A DNA stretch of 64,000 bases, from NCBI GenBank assembly GCA_029990175.1, contig JARKIP010000005.1, positions 71,828,001 to 71,892,000 of the forward strand. Direction: 5' to 3'. Each line of letters begins with the position of its first letter. Position 1 is the stretch's first letter. Shown piece by piece: positions 41,921 through 52,474 of this stretch. The notes under the pieces were generated by a model. That model saw only the letters and a list, made by a program, of their open reading frames with translations. It searched no databases and was not told where the DNA came from. The translations under genes were made by a program, and so were the position numbers. The stretch is from Petunia secreta. Its lineage: Eukaryota; Streptophyta; Magnoliopsida; Solanales; Solanaceae.

Positions 41921-44462
41921 TTGGAGTCTTTCACTCTATCGAAAGATTTCCCCGATAGGAAGGTATTTGTCGGCTCGGAGTTGGACCCCAAGTCGAAAAA
42001 AGCAATCATAGAAGTTTTGAAGTCCAACCACGATTGTTTTGCTTGGTCGCACTCAGACATGACGGGTATCGATCCGGAGATCATGACCCACAAGTTGACT
42101 GTAGACCCAAAGTTTACCCCGGTGAAGCAGAAGAAAAGACCTCACGCTGGGGTCAAAAAGAAGCCGATCGAAGATGAAACCGCCAAATTGCAAGAGAATG
42201 GCTTCATTAGAGAAGTGAAGTATCCTGAGTGGTTAGCCAATGTTGTGGTAGTGCCGAAGAAGAATGGCAAGTGGAGAATGTGCGTAGATTACACTGACTT
42301 GAATAAAGCTTGCCCCAAAGACTCATACCCACTGCCACAAATTGACAGGTTAATAGACTCCACGGCTGGACATAAACTATTAACTTTTCTAGATGCATAT
42401 TCGGGATACAATCAAATTCTCATGGACCCGAAGGATGAAGAGAAAACCTCGTTCATCACAGACCGAGGTACCTTCTGTTACAAAGTAATGCCCTTCGGTC
42501 TAAAGAACGCCAGGGCGACATACCAAAGGCTGGTGTGTCGCATGTTTAAAGAGTACATCGGGAAGTCTATGGAGGTCTACATAGACGACATGCTCATCAA
42601 ATCGATCCAAATCGAGGATCATTTGAATCATCTGAGGGAAGCTTTTGCTGTATTGAGACAATATGGTATGAAATTGAACCCTGAGAAGTGCGCCTTCGGC
42701 GTGGGATCAGGCAAATTCTTGGGTTTTATTGTCTCCGAACGAGGAATCGAAGCCAACCCAGATAAAATCAGAGCCATTGAAGAAATCCCCGAGGAGTTAA
42801 CCGGGGTAAAGGAAGTTCAACGCTTAACTGGCCGAGTCGCTGCCTTGAGTCGCTTTATCTCAAGGTCCTCGGAGCGATGCCACAACTTCTTCTCTGTTCT
42901 GAGAAAGAACAATCACTTCGAGTGGACACCGGAGTGTAAACAGGCGTTGAAAGATCTGAAGCAATACTTGGCTAACGCACCGTTGCTTGCCAAGCCGAAG
43001 GAAGGAGAGACATTGCTGGTATATTTAGCAGTGTCCGAGGTATCAGTCAGTGCAGTGCTGGTTCGAGAGGAAGATGGCAAACAACAGCCCATCTATTATG
43101 TAAGCAAGACACTCCTCGATGCTGAAACCAGGTACCCACACTTGGAAAAATTAGCTCTTGCCTTACTAATTACTGCTCGAAAACTGCGCCCCTACTTTCA
43201 ATGCCACCCAATAGCAGTAGTTTCGACTTTCCCCTTGAGAAATATATTGCATAAGCCAGAGTTGTCGGGGAGGTTATCCAAATGGGCGGTTGAACTAAGT
43301 GAATACGACATCACTTATCAACCTCGAACCGCCATTAAGTCCCAAGTCTTAGCTGACTTCGTGGCTGACTTTAGCATTAGAATTTTGCCCGAGGCGGAAA
43401 AGGAGAACTCCATGGCAAAAGGATCCCCTTCGGGACTGTGGGTACTGCATACCGATGGGGCAACAAATTCAAAAGGTTCGGGGTTAGGCATTGTATTAAG
43501 GGCACCCACCGGGGAGAAGATCAGGCATTCGGTTCGGTTCAAAAAAGTAACCAACAACGAAGCAGTGTATGAAGCGGCTCTAGCAGGCTTAGAGCTAGCC
43601 AAAGAAATGGGGGTTGAAAGAATCGAACTAAGGTGTGATTCACAATTGGTGGTCAACCAAATCCTCGGTGATTATACGGCTCGAGAGCCCAGAATGCAGC
43701 TATACTTGGATCGAGCACAAAGGATCTTAACACAATTCCAAGAATGGCAGATTAAACAAGTACCTCGGGAGGAGAACACCGAGGCTGATGCCTTGGCGAA
43801 TCTTGGTTCGGCAATCGATGAAGCCCACTCGGGGACTGACTCGGTGGTTCGATTGCTGACAGCACAAATGAGGGAGATGAAATTACAAGTTAATTCCGTG
43901 GATAATCGTTGGGATTGGCGAAGCAAATTCATCTCCTACTTTGACTCGGGGACTGTCCCCCAAAATAGAAAAGAAGCAAGGAAGCTAAGAACTCAAGCGG
44001 CCTCGTATCACTTGATCGAGGGCAATTTATACAAAAGACTGTATTGCGGCTCGATGGCCAAATGCTTGGGCCCCGACGAGGCAAGGTATGTGATGGCTGA
44101 AGTGCACGAAGGCGAATGTGGCAACCACTCGGGGGGAAAGTCCCTAGTGCGTAAATTGCTAAGAGCTGGGTATTATTGGCCCACAATAAGTGCTGATGTG
44201 AAAGCCTTCGTGCAAAAATGTGATAAATGCCAGCACCACGAATCAATGATTCACCAACAGGCCGAGCCTCTTCATTCGGTAGTGTCACCATGGCCCTTCA
44301 TGAAATGGGGAATGGATGTCGTGGGACCATTGCCCAAAGGAAAAGGTGGTGTTCGTTTCATCTTAGTATTGACCGATTACTTTACAAAATAGGTGGAAGC
44401 GGCAGCTCTCACCGAAGTAAAGCAAAAGCAAGTAATCGATTTCATCAAAAAGAACATCATCT
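41921..44462 (+). pseudogene. Tat-type RT, RNase H, archaeal-type second RNase H, integrase N-terminus
   Basis: Open for 823 codons. RT: WLANVVVVPKKNGKWRMCVD (residues 104-123), FLDAYSGYNQ (Asp158), YIDD (220-223, bases 42578-42589). Retroviral-type RNase H (about 360-480) has LAVSE where the family usually has an Asp, so it is probably degenerate. The second RNase H (about 505-630) has Asp512 (LHTDGA), Glu547 (NNEAVY), Asp573 (RCDSQLV) and Asp623 (EADALANLGS), a full catalytic set. Integrase follows with His729, His736, Cys767, Cys770 and the first core Asp799 (WGMDVVGP). The frame ends in a TAG at 44390-44392 (Trp changed, FTK-stop-VEA). Confidence 0.93.
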
Positions 44463-45138
44463 AAGGTTCGGCGTACCAAGAGAGATCGCTTGTGACAACG
44501 GCAAACAATTCATGGGGGCAGCTATCACTGACTTTTTCAAACAGTGGGGAATCAAAAGAATAGCCTCGACTCCATATCATCCAAGTGCTAATGGCCAAGC
44601 TGAGTCTTCAAATAGGATCATAATTGAAAATTTGAAGAAACGGCTCGATGAGAAGAAAGGTCCTTGGCCCGAGGAGCTGCCCGGGGTGCTGTGGGCCATG
44701 CGAACAACTGAGAAGAACAGCACCTGTGAGACTCCCTTTTCACTAGCTTATGGCATGGATTCTCTCATCCCAGTAGAAGTGGGCGAACCAAGCCTTCGGT
44801 ATGCTCACACAACCGAAGACGCCAATCAAGAGGCAATGCGCATTGAGCTAGATTTGCTCGAAGAAAAGAGAGAATTAGCTTTGGTTCGGCTTGTTGCCCA
44901 AAAAAGGCAGATCGAGGCTTACCTCAACAGGAAAGCTAAATTTAGAGATTTCAAGGTGGGTGATTATGTGTTGAAAACTGTTAATCAATCAACAAAGGAG
45001 GACAACGGGGGGAAGCTTATTGCAAATTGGGAAGGACCCTACAGGGTCAAAGCAATCGTTGGAAAAGGCTCTTATCAAATCGAGTCTCTTCAAGGCAAAC
45101 CCGAACCTCTGAATTGGAATGTCTCCCATCTGAAGTGA
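44463..45138 (+). pseudogene. Tat-type integrase core and C-terminus
   Basis: Separated from the upstream part by the TAG and a one-base loss near 44463 (AACATCATCTAAGG). Contains RFGVPREIACDNGKQF with the second core Asp, ANGQAESSNR with Glu, and a C-terminal part typical of the clade (NRKAKFRDFKVGDYVLK, WEGPYRVKAIVGKGSYQIES). Stops at 45138. The DDE residues are all present; only translation is broken. Confidence 0.9.
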
Positions 45139-45815
45139 TACTACTTTTAGCCGAGGTAAATATCTTTCAATTCTTTTTTAATTAAACAGCCCCAAGCCGA
45201 ACAGCGCTCCCATGGCATTGATAGACAATGTACTAACTTACTCCTCGTTCCATCTTTTGCTTGACCTTTTCAGGAAGCGAACCGAACCGACTCAGAGTGA
45301 GAAGGGTTGATAGCGAGGTCGACATCGAGCCTCCCAACCGAAGCTTATCTACCCGATAACCGGGGACTGATGTCCGAGGATTAGATTTAGTGCATTGTAA
45401 TTAGCCCGATAGCGGCATATTTTCATTGAAAGTTTTTAACTTTTTTTTACCCAAGGTCCGCTCCGACTTGGTTCTTTGTACATAGCCTTTGGCTCGCCGA
45501 TATTAATAAAACGACTTCGTTTGCACTCATTTTATCTGTGCGAATCTTACATTTTTAAGCCGCGCAATGCATCGACTCGAGGGCGAGACGTCGTCCTAAG
45601 TTTGCATCGGTCAAATTCTGCTTAAAGTCTTGCAAGCAAACATTAAAATGCGAATCAAAGTGTTCGGTATATGTAAAAAACCATCACACGATGTAAAGAT
45701 GCAAAAACTTTCATTAAAGGCCCGAAGGCTGAACATTTACATTCAAAAGTGACCCGAAGGTCGAAAAGTCCAAACTTAAAAGCCCGAAGGCTTACAAAGA
45801 AGTGCTATAAGCGAC
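45139..45815. other. Convergent non-coding spacer between sense pol and antisense gene
   Basis: Both genes end into this space. On plus it has AATAAA at about 45504; on minus downstream of 45816 there are short repeats of GCCTTCGGG (about 45725-45795). Contains no frame of interest. Confidence 0.6.
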
Positions 45816-48605
45816 TTATGCCTCAGGAGAATCACCTCCATCCTCGGAGCCCCCCTCGGCATCTTCATCTTCCTCTTCGTCTTCACCGCCGCTCGAAGCT
45901 TCACTTGATGGAAGCTCATCAATGATCGCTTGAGCCTCTGCTGATTTTACCTCGGCTTTGGCAATCTCTTCATCCAGATCAATATCCCCGGCGCGACATC
46001 GCTTGAACAGCCTTAGCCGAGACTTGATAATGGCCCACCTCTTGTCCAGTTCGGCCATTTTCACCTTAAGTGCAGCCCTATCTTTTCGATCAGCGATCTC
46101 ATCCTTCAGGGCCGCAATCTGTGCATCTTTAGCTGAAAGTTTCGAAGTTTCACCCTCTAGCTTCTTAATATGAAGCAAGTGATCTTTCAACTGCTCGTGG
46201 TGCTTCCTGGCCATATTCACAGCCTCGGTCTTGGTTCGAGACAGCTCATCACTCAACCTCGCGACTTCTTCAGCCAACCTCGAGCGTTCAGCTTGAAAAT
46301 CATCACTGAGGATCTTAATCTTGGCCTCGGAATTAGCCTCGGCTTCGTGTAGATCAGCCTGGGACTTGGCTAGATCAGCTTTCAGCAAAGCTATCTGGGC
46401 GTTGAATTTATCCCTTTGCTGGTCCCATAAGCGAGCCACGCGCCGAACCTCGGCAGTCCTCGAGGACTCGACCTCGATGGCTTTCAGAGAGAGGATGAAG
46501 GTCTAAGCAAAGATCAAACAAACCGAAGTTAGAAATAGCCCGAAGGCAAAGGTAAGTTAAATTCTTTGGTCCTTTTGAATTTCAAGTATAACGAAACTTA
46601 CCCTTACCGCGTTGGAGGCCATGGTACTGTATAACTGGCCAGAGGTAAAATCTTGCATGAGCCTATCTTCGGTTGGCCCTAGCAAGGGTGTAAGCCTTAA
46701 AAGGTCCTCGGGGCTGCAACCCAGCAGATTTGAGGAGATTGGCACTTCAAGTTTCCGATAAGACCCCACCGAGGAAGAAATCCTCGCGGGTTCGGAGTGT
46801 GCTCTTACTGACCCGGTGCCAGCCTCTCCAACGAATGCAGCAGCACCAGCCTCGGTAACTTTAGCTTTGCCCTTGGCTTTTTCCGCAGCAGAGGCGGATT
46901 CAAGTTCTTGGCCCTCAAGGTCGATAACGTCAACTTCTCTTTGAGTCCAAGCCTCAAACGCTTCGTCCTCGGGCTCATCCACCAATCCTCGGCGCCGTTC
47001 AGTTGCCGCTTCGGGCTGGCGAGGAATCCCCACCTCGGTACGAGGGGTTACCGAGCGGGATGGCTTTTTCGAGGTAGCCCTCTTCCGCTTCACGCCTGCG
47101 ATCGAGGGAAAAGTTAAAAAGTAAGAAAACGGAAAAGGAATGATAATTCACGACACGGACCGAGGAGAAATGTTACCTTTGGAAGTCCCTTGATCGGGGG
47201 CTCCCTTGGAAGTTTTTGAAGACTTAGAAGCCTTCAAGCCTTTGTATTCTCCCACCACCGCAGCCAGATCATCATCTGACTCGGTCTCTTCTCCATCTTT
47301 CTTTTTCTCCTCCTTCTTCTTCTTACTCTTCTTAGTATTGGCGGCACGGTTTGGAAAACCTAGCACCGAGGGAAGAAAGCTCAGAAAAACAAAATCAGAA
47401 TCCAAAGTGACCCACCTATCAAAGCTTCATTCAAAACTCACCGTGCCTCTTGCACTGCCAGCCATGCTCGGCAGCCATCTTCATCCACGTCCTCTCGGGG
47501 CGTTTGAGAGCCCCGGTCATCGCTTTGACCCAAGCAGTCAAACCTGCCGGGGGCACGATGTCCACCTTGTTGGCTGAAGAAACAATGGAGAAACGAGGTC
47601 AGTAAAATATAGATAGCAACCGAGGAGTAAAAGGTAAAAAGAAAGGCACTTACGTGTGTTATTCCACCGTTCGGGGAAATTGGGTTCGGCGGATAGAACC
47701 TTAGTCTCCAGTAAGATGTACCGCTCGCTCCAGCCTCGGTCTCCGTGGTCCTCACTCTTGTGGAGGAGGGCAAACTTGCCTCGGTTGTTTAGCGCTACGA
47801 CCCCAGCCTTGTGAAAATAGGGGTAGTAGAGTGAAATAAGGTGTTGCAAAGTGAAGTCGACCTTCGCCTCCTTGCTCAGCCAATCCATGCATTGGACGAC
47901 TCTCCAGACACCGGGGCCAAGTTGGGCCAGACACAAATTGTAGGTCCGGCAGAAGTCGTCGATGACTTGATGAACCGGGAGAGAGAAGCCGAGGGTGAAG
48001 GGGTAAATGTAAGCAAAAGACATACCCTCGATGTTGTGACACACCCTACTAGCTGGATCGGGGATGATAACTTTAACCTCGGGCTCAAACCGACACTCCT
48101 TCCGAACCCGCTCAATGTGAGCTTGAGTTATGAGTGTCGGGGTGGTGTTCACGGGGACATTCCTATTCTTCCCCTCTTGCTCAGCCGTCTGAGCTTGCAG
48201 TTTTAAGTCCTTGGAGTTGTCGAAGTGGGAGGGGATTATCTGGTGAGGCTCGAGCTCTTGCTCGAGGGGAATCGCAGGGCCCGAAGATCCCCCCTCGGTA
48301 ACGATCCTTTTCTCTCCACCGCCCTCGACATTGTCGCCCTCGGCACCCTCTTCCCCAAGCACAACATCTTCTTCCTCCAAGCCGACGTCCTCATCTCCAG
48401 CGGCTATTTCATGCCTAACTCTTTGCCTCCGCCGCCCAGAGGCGCCGACATCGGAGGTCACCTCCTCACCGCCCTCCGCCTCTACCATTTGAAGCGGCGG
48501 CACGGTGGCAATAAATTCACCACTAGCGGTGAGGGCAGCCAATTGATCAGCTCTGGCTCTCTCGCCAGAATCGCTAGAGTCTTGTCTAGAAAGTGTTGTA
48601 GACAT
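45816..48605 (-). CDS. Five-exon antisense gene of the Tat element ('putative gypsy type transposon' protein)
   Basis: Exons on minus: 48605-47654, 47573-47442, 47359-47177, 47095-46602, 46502-45816. Donors GTAAGT, GTGAGT, GTAACA, GTAAGT; acceptors TTCTTCAG, TGCTAG, ATCGCAG, GCTTAG. Lengths 952, 132, 183, 494 and 687 sum to 2448, with phases 1, 1, 1, 0, giving about 815 residues without a stop. Start: ATG 48605 (MSTTLSRQDSSDSGERARAD). Exon 1 holds acidic low complexity and then a domain of the PF04195 type (PEVKVIIPDPASRVCHNIEG, FTLGFSLPVHQVIDDFCRTY). Exon 2: ALKRPERTWMKMAAEHGW. Exon 3 is Lys/Glu/Ser-rich. Exon 4: basic TSKKPSRSVTPR, possible nuclear signal. Exon 5: a 130-residue heptad-rich coiled coil and an acidic tail. 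Own promoter probable (TATA 48731-48740, G-box 48842-48847). Function unknown. Exon limits are by eye; exon 3's start may be off by one. Confidence 0.82.
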
Positions 48606-48730
48606 GATGACAGAATTAGAAGCTGAGTTTTTCTTCACTAGATCAGGAAGTTAGAAAGAGTTTGGAAGAATTCTTTGGCTTTTACTGTTGATTGCTTAGA
48701 GATGAATGAAGAGAAGGCTCAGTGAAACGC

Positions 48731-48740
48731 CCATTTTATA
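48731..48740 (-). promoter_or_regulatory. TATA box of the antisense gene
   Basis: Minus strand CTATAAAATGGGC, 126 bases upstream of the ATG at 48605; leaves room for a leader of about 90-100 bases. Confidence 0.65.
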
Positions 48741-48841
48741 GGTATGGAAGTTTAAGAGAGGATGATGTCACTATCATCATTATAACGTTGGGAGAAACGA
48801 GGATTGCGGCACAACAGTTCAAACGATCAGCGGATGAACGC

Positions 48842-48847
48842 CACGTG
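48842..48847. promoter_or_regulatory. G-box (CACGTG) upstream of the antisense gene
   Basis: CCACGTGTCC about 100 bases upstream of the minus-strand TATA box; bZIP/bHLH-type core in plants. A second ACGT core (CCACGTTG) is at about 48915. Confidence 0.5.
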
Positions 48848-48974
48848 TCCACGGGAAGTGACCTGATGGGACGCGAACCGTTGACAAATTTTGAAACGCT
48901 TGGGTAGGATCAAGCCACGTTGCTTTCCCGCTAAACTCCATTCCACTCCTCGGCAACCTCGGTAGTTAACCGAG

Positions 48975-48990
48975 GAGTGGGGGGACTATC
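48975..48990 (+). other. Polypurine tract of the Tat-type element
   Basis: GAGGAGTGGGGGGACT directly before the right LTR (48991). Confidence 0.8.
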
Positions 48991-49549
48991 TGTATTGAGT
49001 AAAAATCGACCCGCGGTGATCCGCCTCGGTCATGCAAATCTTAACGACCGAACACGTCGCGACTAAGCAACCGCCGAAGCGATTGAGCGAGTCGCCGAAG
49101 CCTTGAAACCGAAGATGCGTTACCAAAGGCGAGCCGCGAGCTGAGCTTCGGTGACCATCACCTCGGTCAAGCAACAGGGCCAAGCCACCGAGGTCGTTAA
49201 CTCTCACCTCGGTGGATCCTCCTCGGTTCAAGCGGCTTTGCAGCCCACTACATCACCCCCACTAACTCAGCCACTACACACCAAGATCGTGGGACAACAT
49301 GGCAGCAGATAGTGGAGATCGTGGGCAAGGCTTATACCTATAAATAGTAGTTCATTTTATGTAATAGGTATTCAGAAATATATACCGAAACTCTGCCCAA
49401 ATTTGTACTCAACATCCATATATTGAAATCAAGTTACTTTTACGCATTTACGCCTACTTTTGCACGTTTATTCAAGCTTTGATTCAAAGATCTGTTTATA
49501 TTCGAATCCAAATTCGATTTGTGTACCTAAATTGATTTAGGCCCATACA
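48991..49549 (+). repeat. Tat-type 3' LTR (559 bp)
   Basis: Same as 38936-39494 apart from three substitutions I can see; TATA box at 49339-49345; followed by ATCTC. Confidence 0.93.
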
Positions 49550-49554
49550 ATCTC

Positions 49555-50819
49555 TATCATCACTAGATTGTAAAAAATGGAAGTTCATCAATTAATATCA
49601 AAATATTTATCCATCTCTACCCATAAATTTTATATTTACAAGTCCAACTCATAAACTATTTACATGCTCTATCCATCTAGATTTGTATACTATTATTTAT
49701 GCAATATACCTTAAAGATATACACTCATATCTAGACTTGTATACTATTATTTGGGCTTGTAAATATTTTGAATGTTATGGGTATATAGTGCAAAAAATCC
49801 TTGTAAAAATTGGACTGCATGGCTACTTTTCAATGTGCTAGTCGAGGATTACCACGCTTCAAAATTAAATGAAAAGTAGCCACCGATTCTTTTTAGTAAT
49901 TACGGGAGGTTAAAAATTTGTCAAATTAAGTTTTAAATGACGTCTTTGCCCTTGCTTTATCCATTTCAAACTATCCAGTTTTCCTCTAATACGTGCGCTT
50001 CTAGCAAAAAAAAAAATAATAATAAGAAAGAACGTCGAAAAATCTCAGTGTTTTACTTGAATAGTGTTTGCTTGAATTCGTAATTCTTCTATATTGTTGC
50101 TTGATTCAGTGATCGCTGATTTTACTTGATAATATATTTTGTTTTGTAGTTTTTCTGTCAAAAATTTCATTGTTTATTTTTCACGTTTTTTTAGGGTTTT
50201 TAGTATAACTCTGCTTCTGATGTTTTTACCATTTTATGTGTATGAACTACTGGGTTTCATGTGTGTTGGATTTTTATATACTTTATTCAAGTTATAGATT
50301 AAAAAAAAATTACAGTATTAAATACCGGGGTATTCACATGTGCGTTTTGAGCTTTATAATTTATATAATGGAATATAATTTTTCATGCTGATTTTTGGAA
50401 TATTGGTTTCATGATATTAAAATCATGGGACTTCATTTTGGTAAGAGGTTATGCCCCATAAAAAGTACCTGCGAGTATCATACACAAAAAATGTTATGTC
50501 TGAGTAAAAACTACTAGGACTTTATTCAATTGAACGATTTCATCCAGCAAAAAATATTGAGATCTATTGAAAAGAAGCTTTGGATTCTAGTAGAAAATAC
50601 TGGGATTCTATTGTACTGGCACTTTTGATCCCAGTAGAAAATACCTAGATTCTATTCATAACTTTGGATCCTAGTAAAAAGGCTAGTTCAGGAGGAAAAT
50701 TTGTTGGGGTTTAATTTACTTAAAGGCTATTGAAAACTATACGAATGCGTATAGTTTATGATTTTTTGTAATTTTTATCTTAATAGAGGTTTAACTTTAC
50801 TTATTTTTTTATTTTTTTT
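49555..50819. other. Unassigned AT-rich region with an inverted repeat
   Basis: No gene. 13-bp perfect arms TGGCTACTTTTCA (49820-49832) and TGAAAAGTAGCCA (49871-49883) enclose 38 bases. Confidence 0.6.
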
Positions 50820-52445
50820 ATCATAGGTTATCGTCAATGAAAGGAAATGACATGTATGTGCATAAGCACTGGTTTAATTGCGAGTGCCGGTGGAAAGGGG
50901 ACATGGATTATTGCCCATTACTTAAGGGTTTTTATTGAAACGACAACCAGAGAACCTGAAGAATGGCCTTTTTGGTGAATTGATAGATCATGATGTTAGT
51001 TTGGGAGGCTAATACATTGTATGTTGCAATTGCAAATCCCAAGATCGAGCCCCAGTAAGATAAGTTTTAAGGTGTTTGGTCATGTTGTAGATTTTACACC
51101 TTCAAATTTCCATGTAGTCACTGGTCTTAACATTTCTATTGTGATACATTCAATCACTTTTAAGTCGAGAGAATATACTTAAGAATAAATAATTTAAGAA
51201 TTCCGAAGAGGAGGATTCTGGTCGAAGTGGAATATCAAGTTAGGCGACTTGATTGAGTCTCATTCAATTTTCAAGAGAAAGAAGGGTAAGAGTAAAGATG
51301 AAGAAGATCGATTATGGGATGATAGTAATGATAATCAAGAAAAAGTATCAGTTGTACGGCGTGATGTTGAATTGGATCAACATGATGCCGTTAAATTCAT
51401 TTAGCGCTTTTTGTTAGAGTCTGCGTTGTTGGGACTTGGGTCACCAATCAATTATAGCATTGGAAGACAAAAATGAATATTATTGATGACGATGAGACGA
51501 ATCTATCTTATAAAGGATGTTATAACACCACAATCGTTCATAGTGAATATTTATATGTTTATTGGCTTGCCTTTCACATTATGTTGCTGGGTGATGAAGG
51601 TGTTTCATGTCTTCCAACAGTTTGCAACAGTTGGTCCTCATGCTAAATTTATGATGCTCCGTTACGCAAAGTTGGATTCTCCCTATTATCATAGACTGTG
51701 TGGGGGTTCTTTCATAAAGAAGCGGTGAGTTACTTGTAGTCGTTGTTTTTGTTATTTGTAGACTTTTTGCTGTGGTAATTTTTGTGTTTTAATGTATTTT
51801 TCGATAATAAGTATAATTAGTCTTTTAGGGACTTCAAGGTATGTTCAAGTTCAAAGTCGAGTTCTACCGATGTTGATGAAGTTTTAAATGTAAGACATTT
51901 TTGCGTATAGCTAGTTGTTGTTGTTTTTTTTTATACTATTTACCTGTTTATAATCTTAACATTTTTTATACTTTTTATTAAATGCTAACAACTAATCTTA
52001 AAACACATTAACCTGATGAGAAGAAGATCCAAAGGATGACCAATATGTGTTACGGGGTGATCTTTATATGAAATTAAAGTCCTATGTGTCTAGGTTCTGA
52101 CACCACAAACCGTTCGTCAATACGACATTGGAGTATGGAGATACAAGTATTCGAAGTCAGATCGCTCAAGCTGCCAAGTAGGCAGCTTATCCACCTGCTT
52201 GGAAAATTGGTGGTGGCCTATACTTATCTCGATTTTTGGATGACACTTTCTCATTTTCGACCAAAAACAGAACTAAAACTCTCTCCAGGTATCCAAAATA
52301 TATCCTTATAATTTTAACAGAATTCCATCATCAGCAATTCAAAATCATGAAGCGAATACATCCACATGATCCTTACGACATATGTAAGACTTTGCCATCC
52401 TCCTTTCTCCTTATGACTCGAGTTTGGAAAGAGCTTCGTGACTAA
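50820..52445 (+). pseudogene. Decayed DUF1985-like gene (MULE/Ulp1-type transposon or descendant)
   Basis: Around 51073-51140 a frame reads FGHVVDFTPSNFHVVTGLN, a close fit to the start of DUF1985 (G-H-x-(L/V)-x-F-(S/T)-P-x-x-F-x-(L/V)-(V/I)-T-G-L). Next come a lysine-rich part (about 51240-51300) and an open segment 51483-51728 with IGLPFTLCCWVMKVFHVFQQ, placed like the 'GFP-A-W-E' part of the family. Frames change several times and stops intervene. DUF1985 proteins in plants are commonly carried by Mutator-like elements with a Ulp1 peptidase; I see no peptidase motif here. Short frames at 52084-52445 are not recognised. Confidence 0.45.
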
Positions 52446-52474
52446 GCAATCTTCCACCTCTTTATTTTAGCTAT

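Larger units (their letters stand above)
38936..49549 (+). mobile_element. Tat-type Ty3/gypsy retrotransposon with an antisense gene
   Basis: Two 559-bp LTRs, three differences by eye, flanked by a perfect ATCTC duplication (38931-38935, 49550-49554). Order on plus: LTR, PBS, gag, protease, RT, RNase H, second RNase H, integrase. Then on minus an independent five-exon gene (48605-45816), then PPT and LTR. The second RNase H and antisense ORF are hallmarks of the Tat clade. The sense frame is broken by four in-frame TAG codons in gag-protease-linker, one in the integrase and one frameshift; the near-identical LTRs show a recent insertion. Confidence 0.93.

Noticed and set aside
46908..48626. 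Plus-strand frames of 60-133 codons opposite the antisense gene
   Set aside because: Mirror frames of a GC-rich coding strand; the minus strand has the in-phase exons and splice sites.
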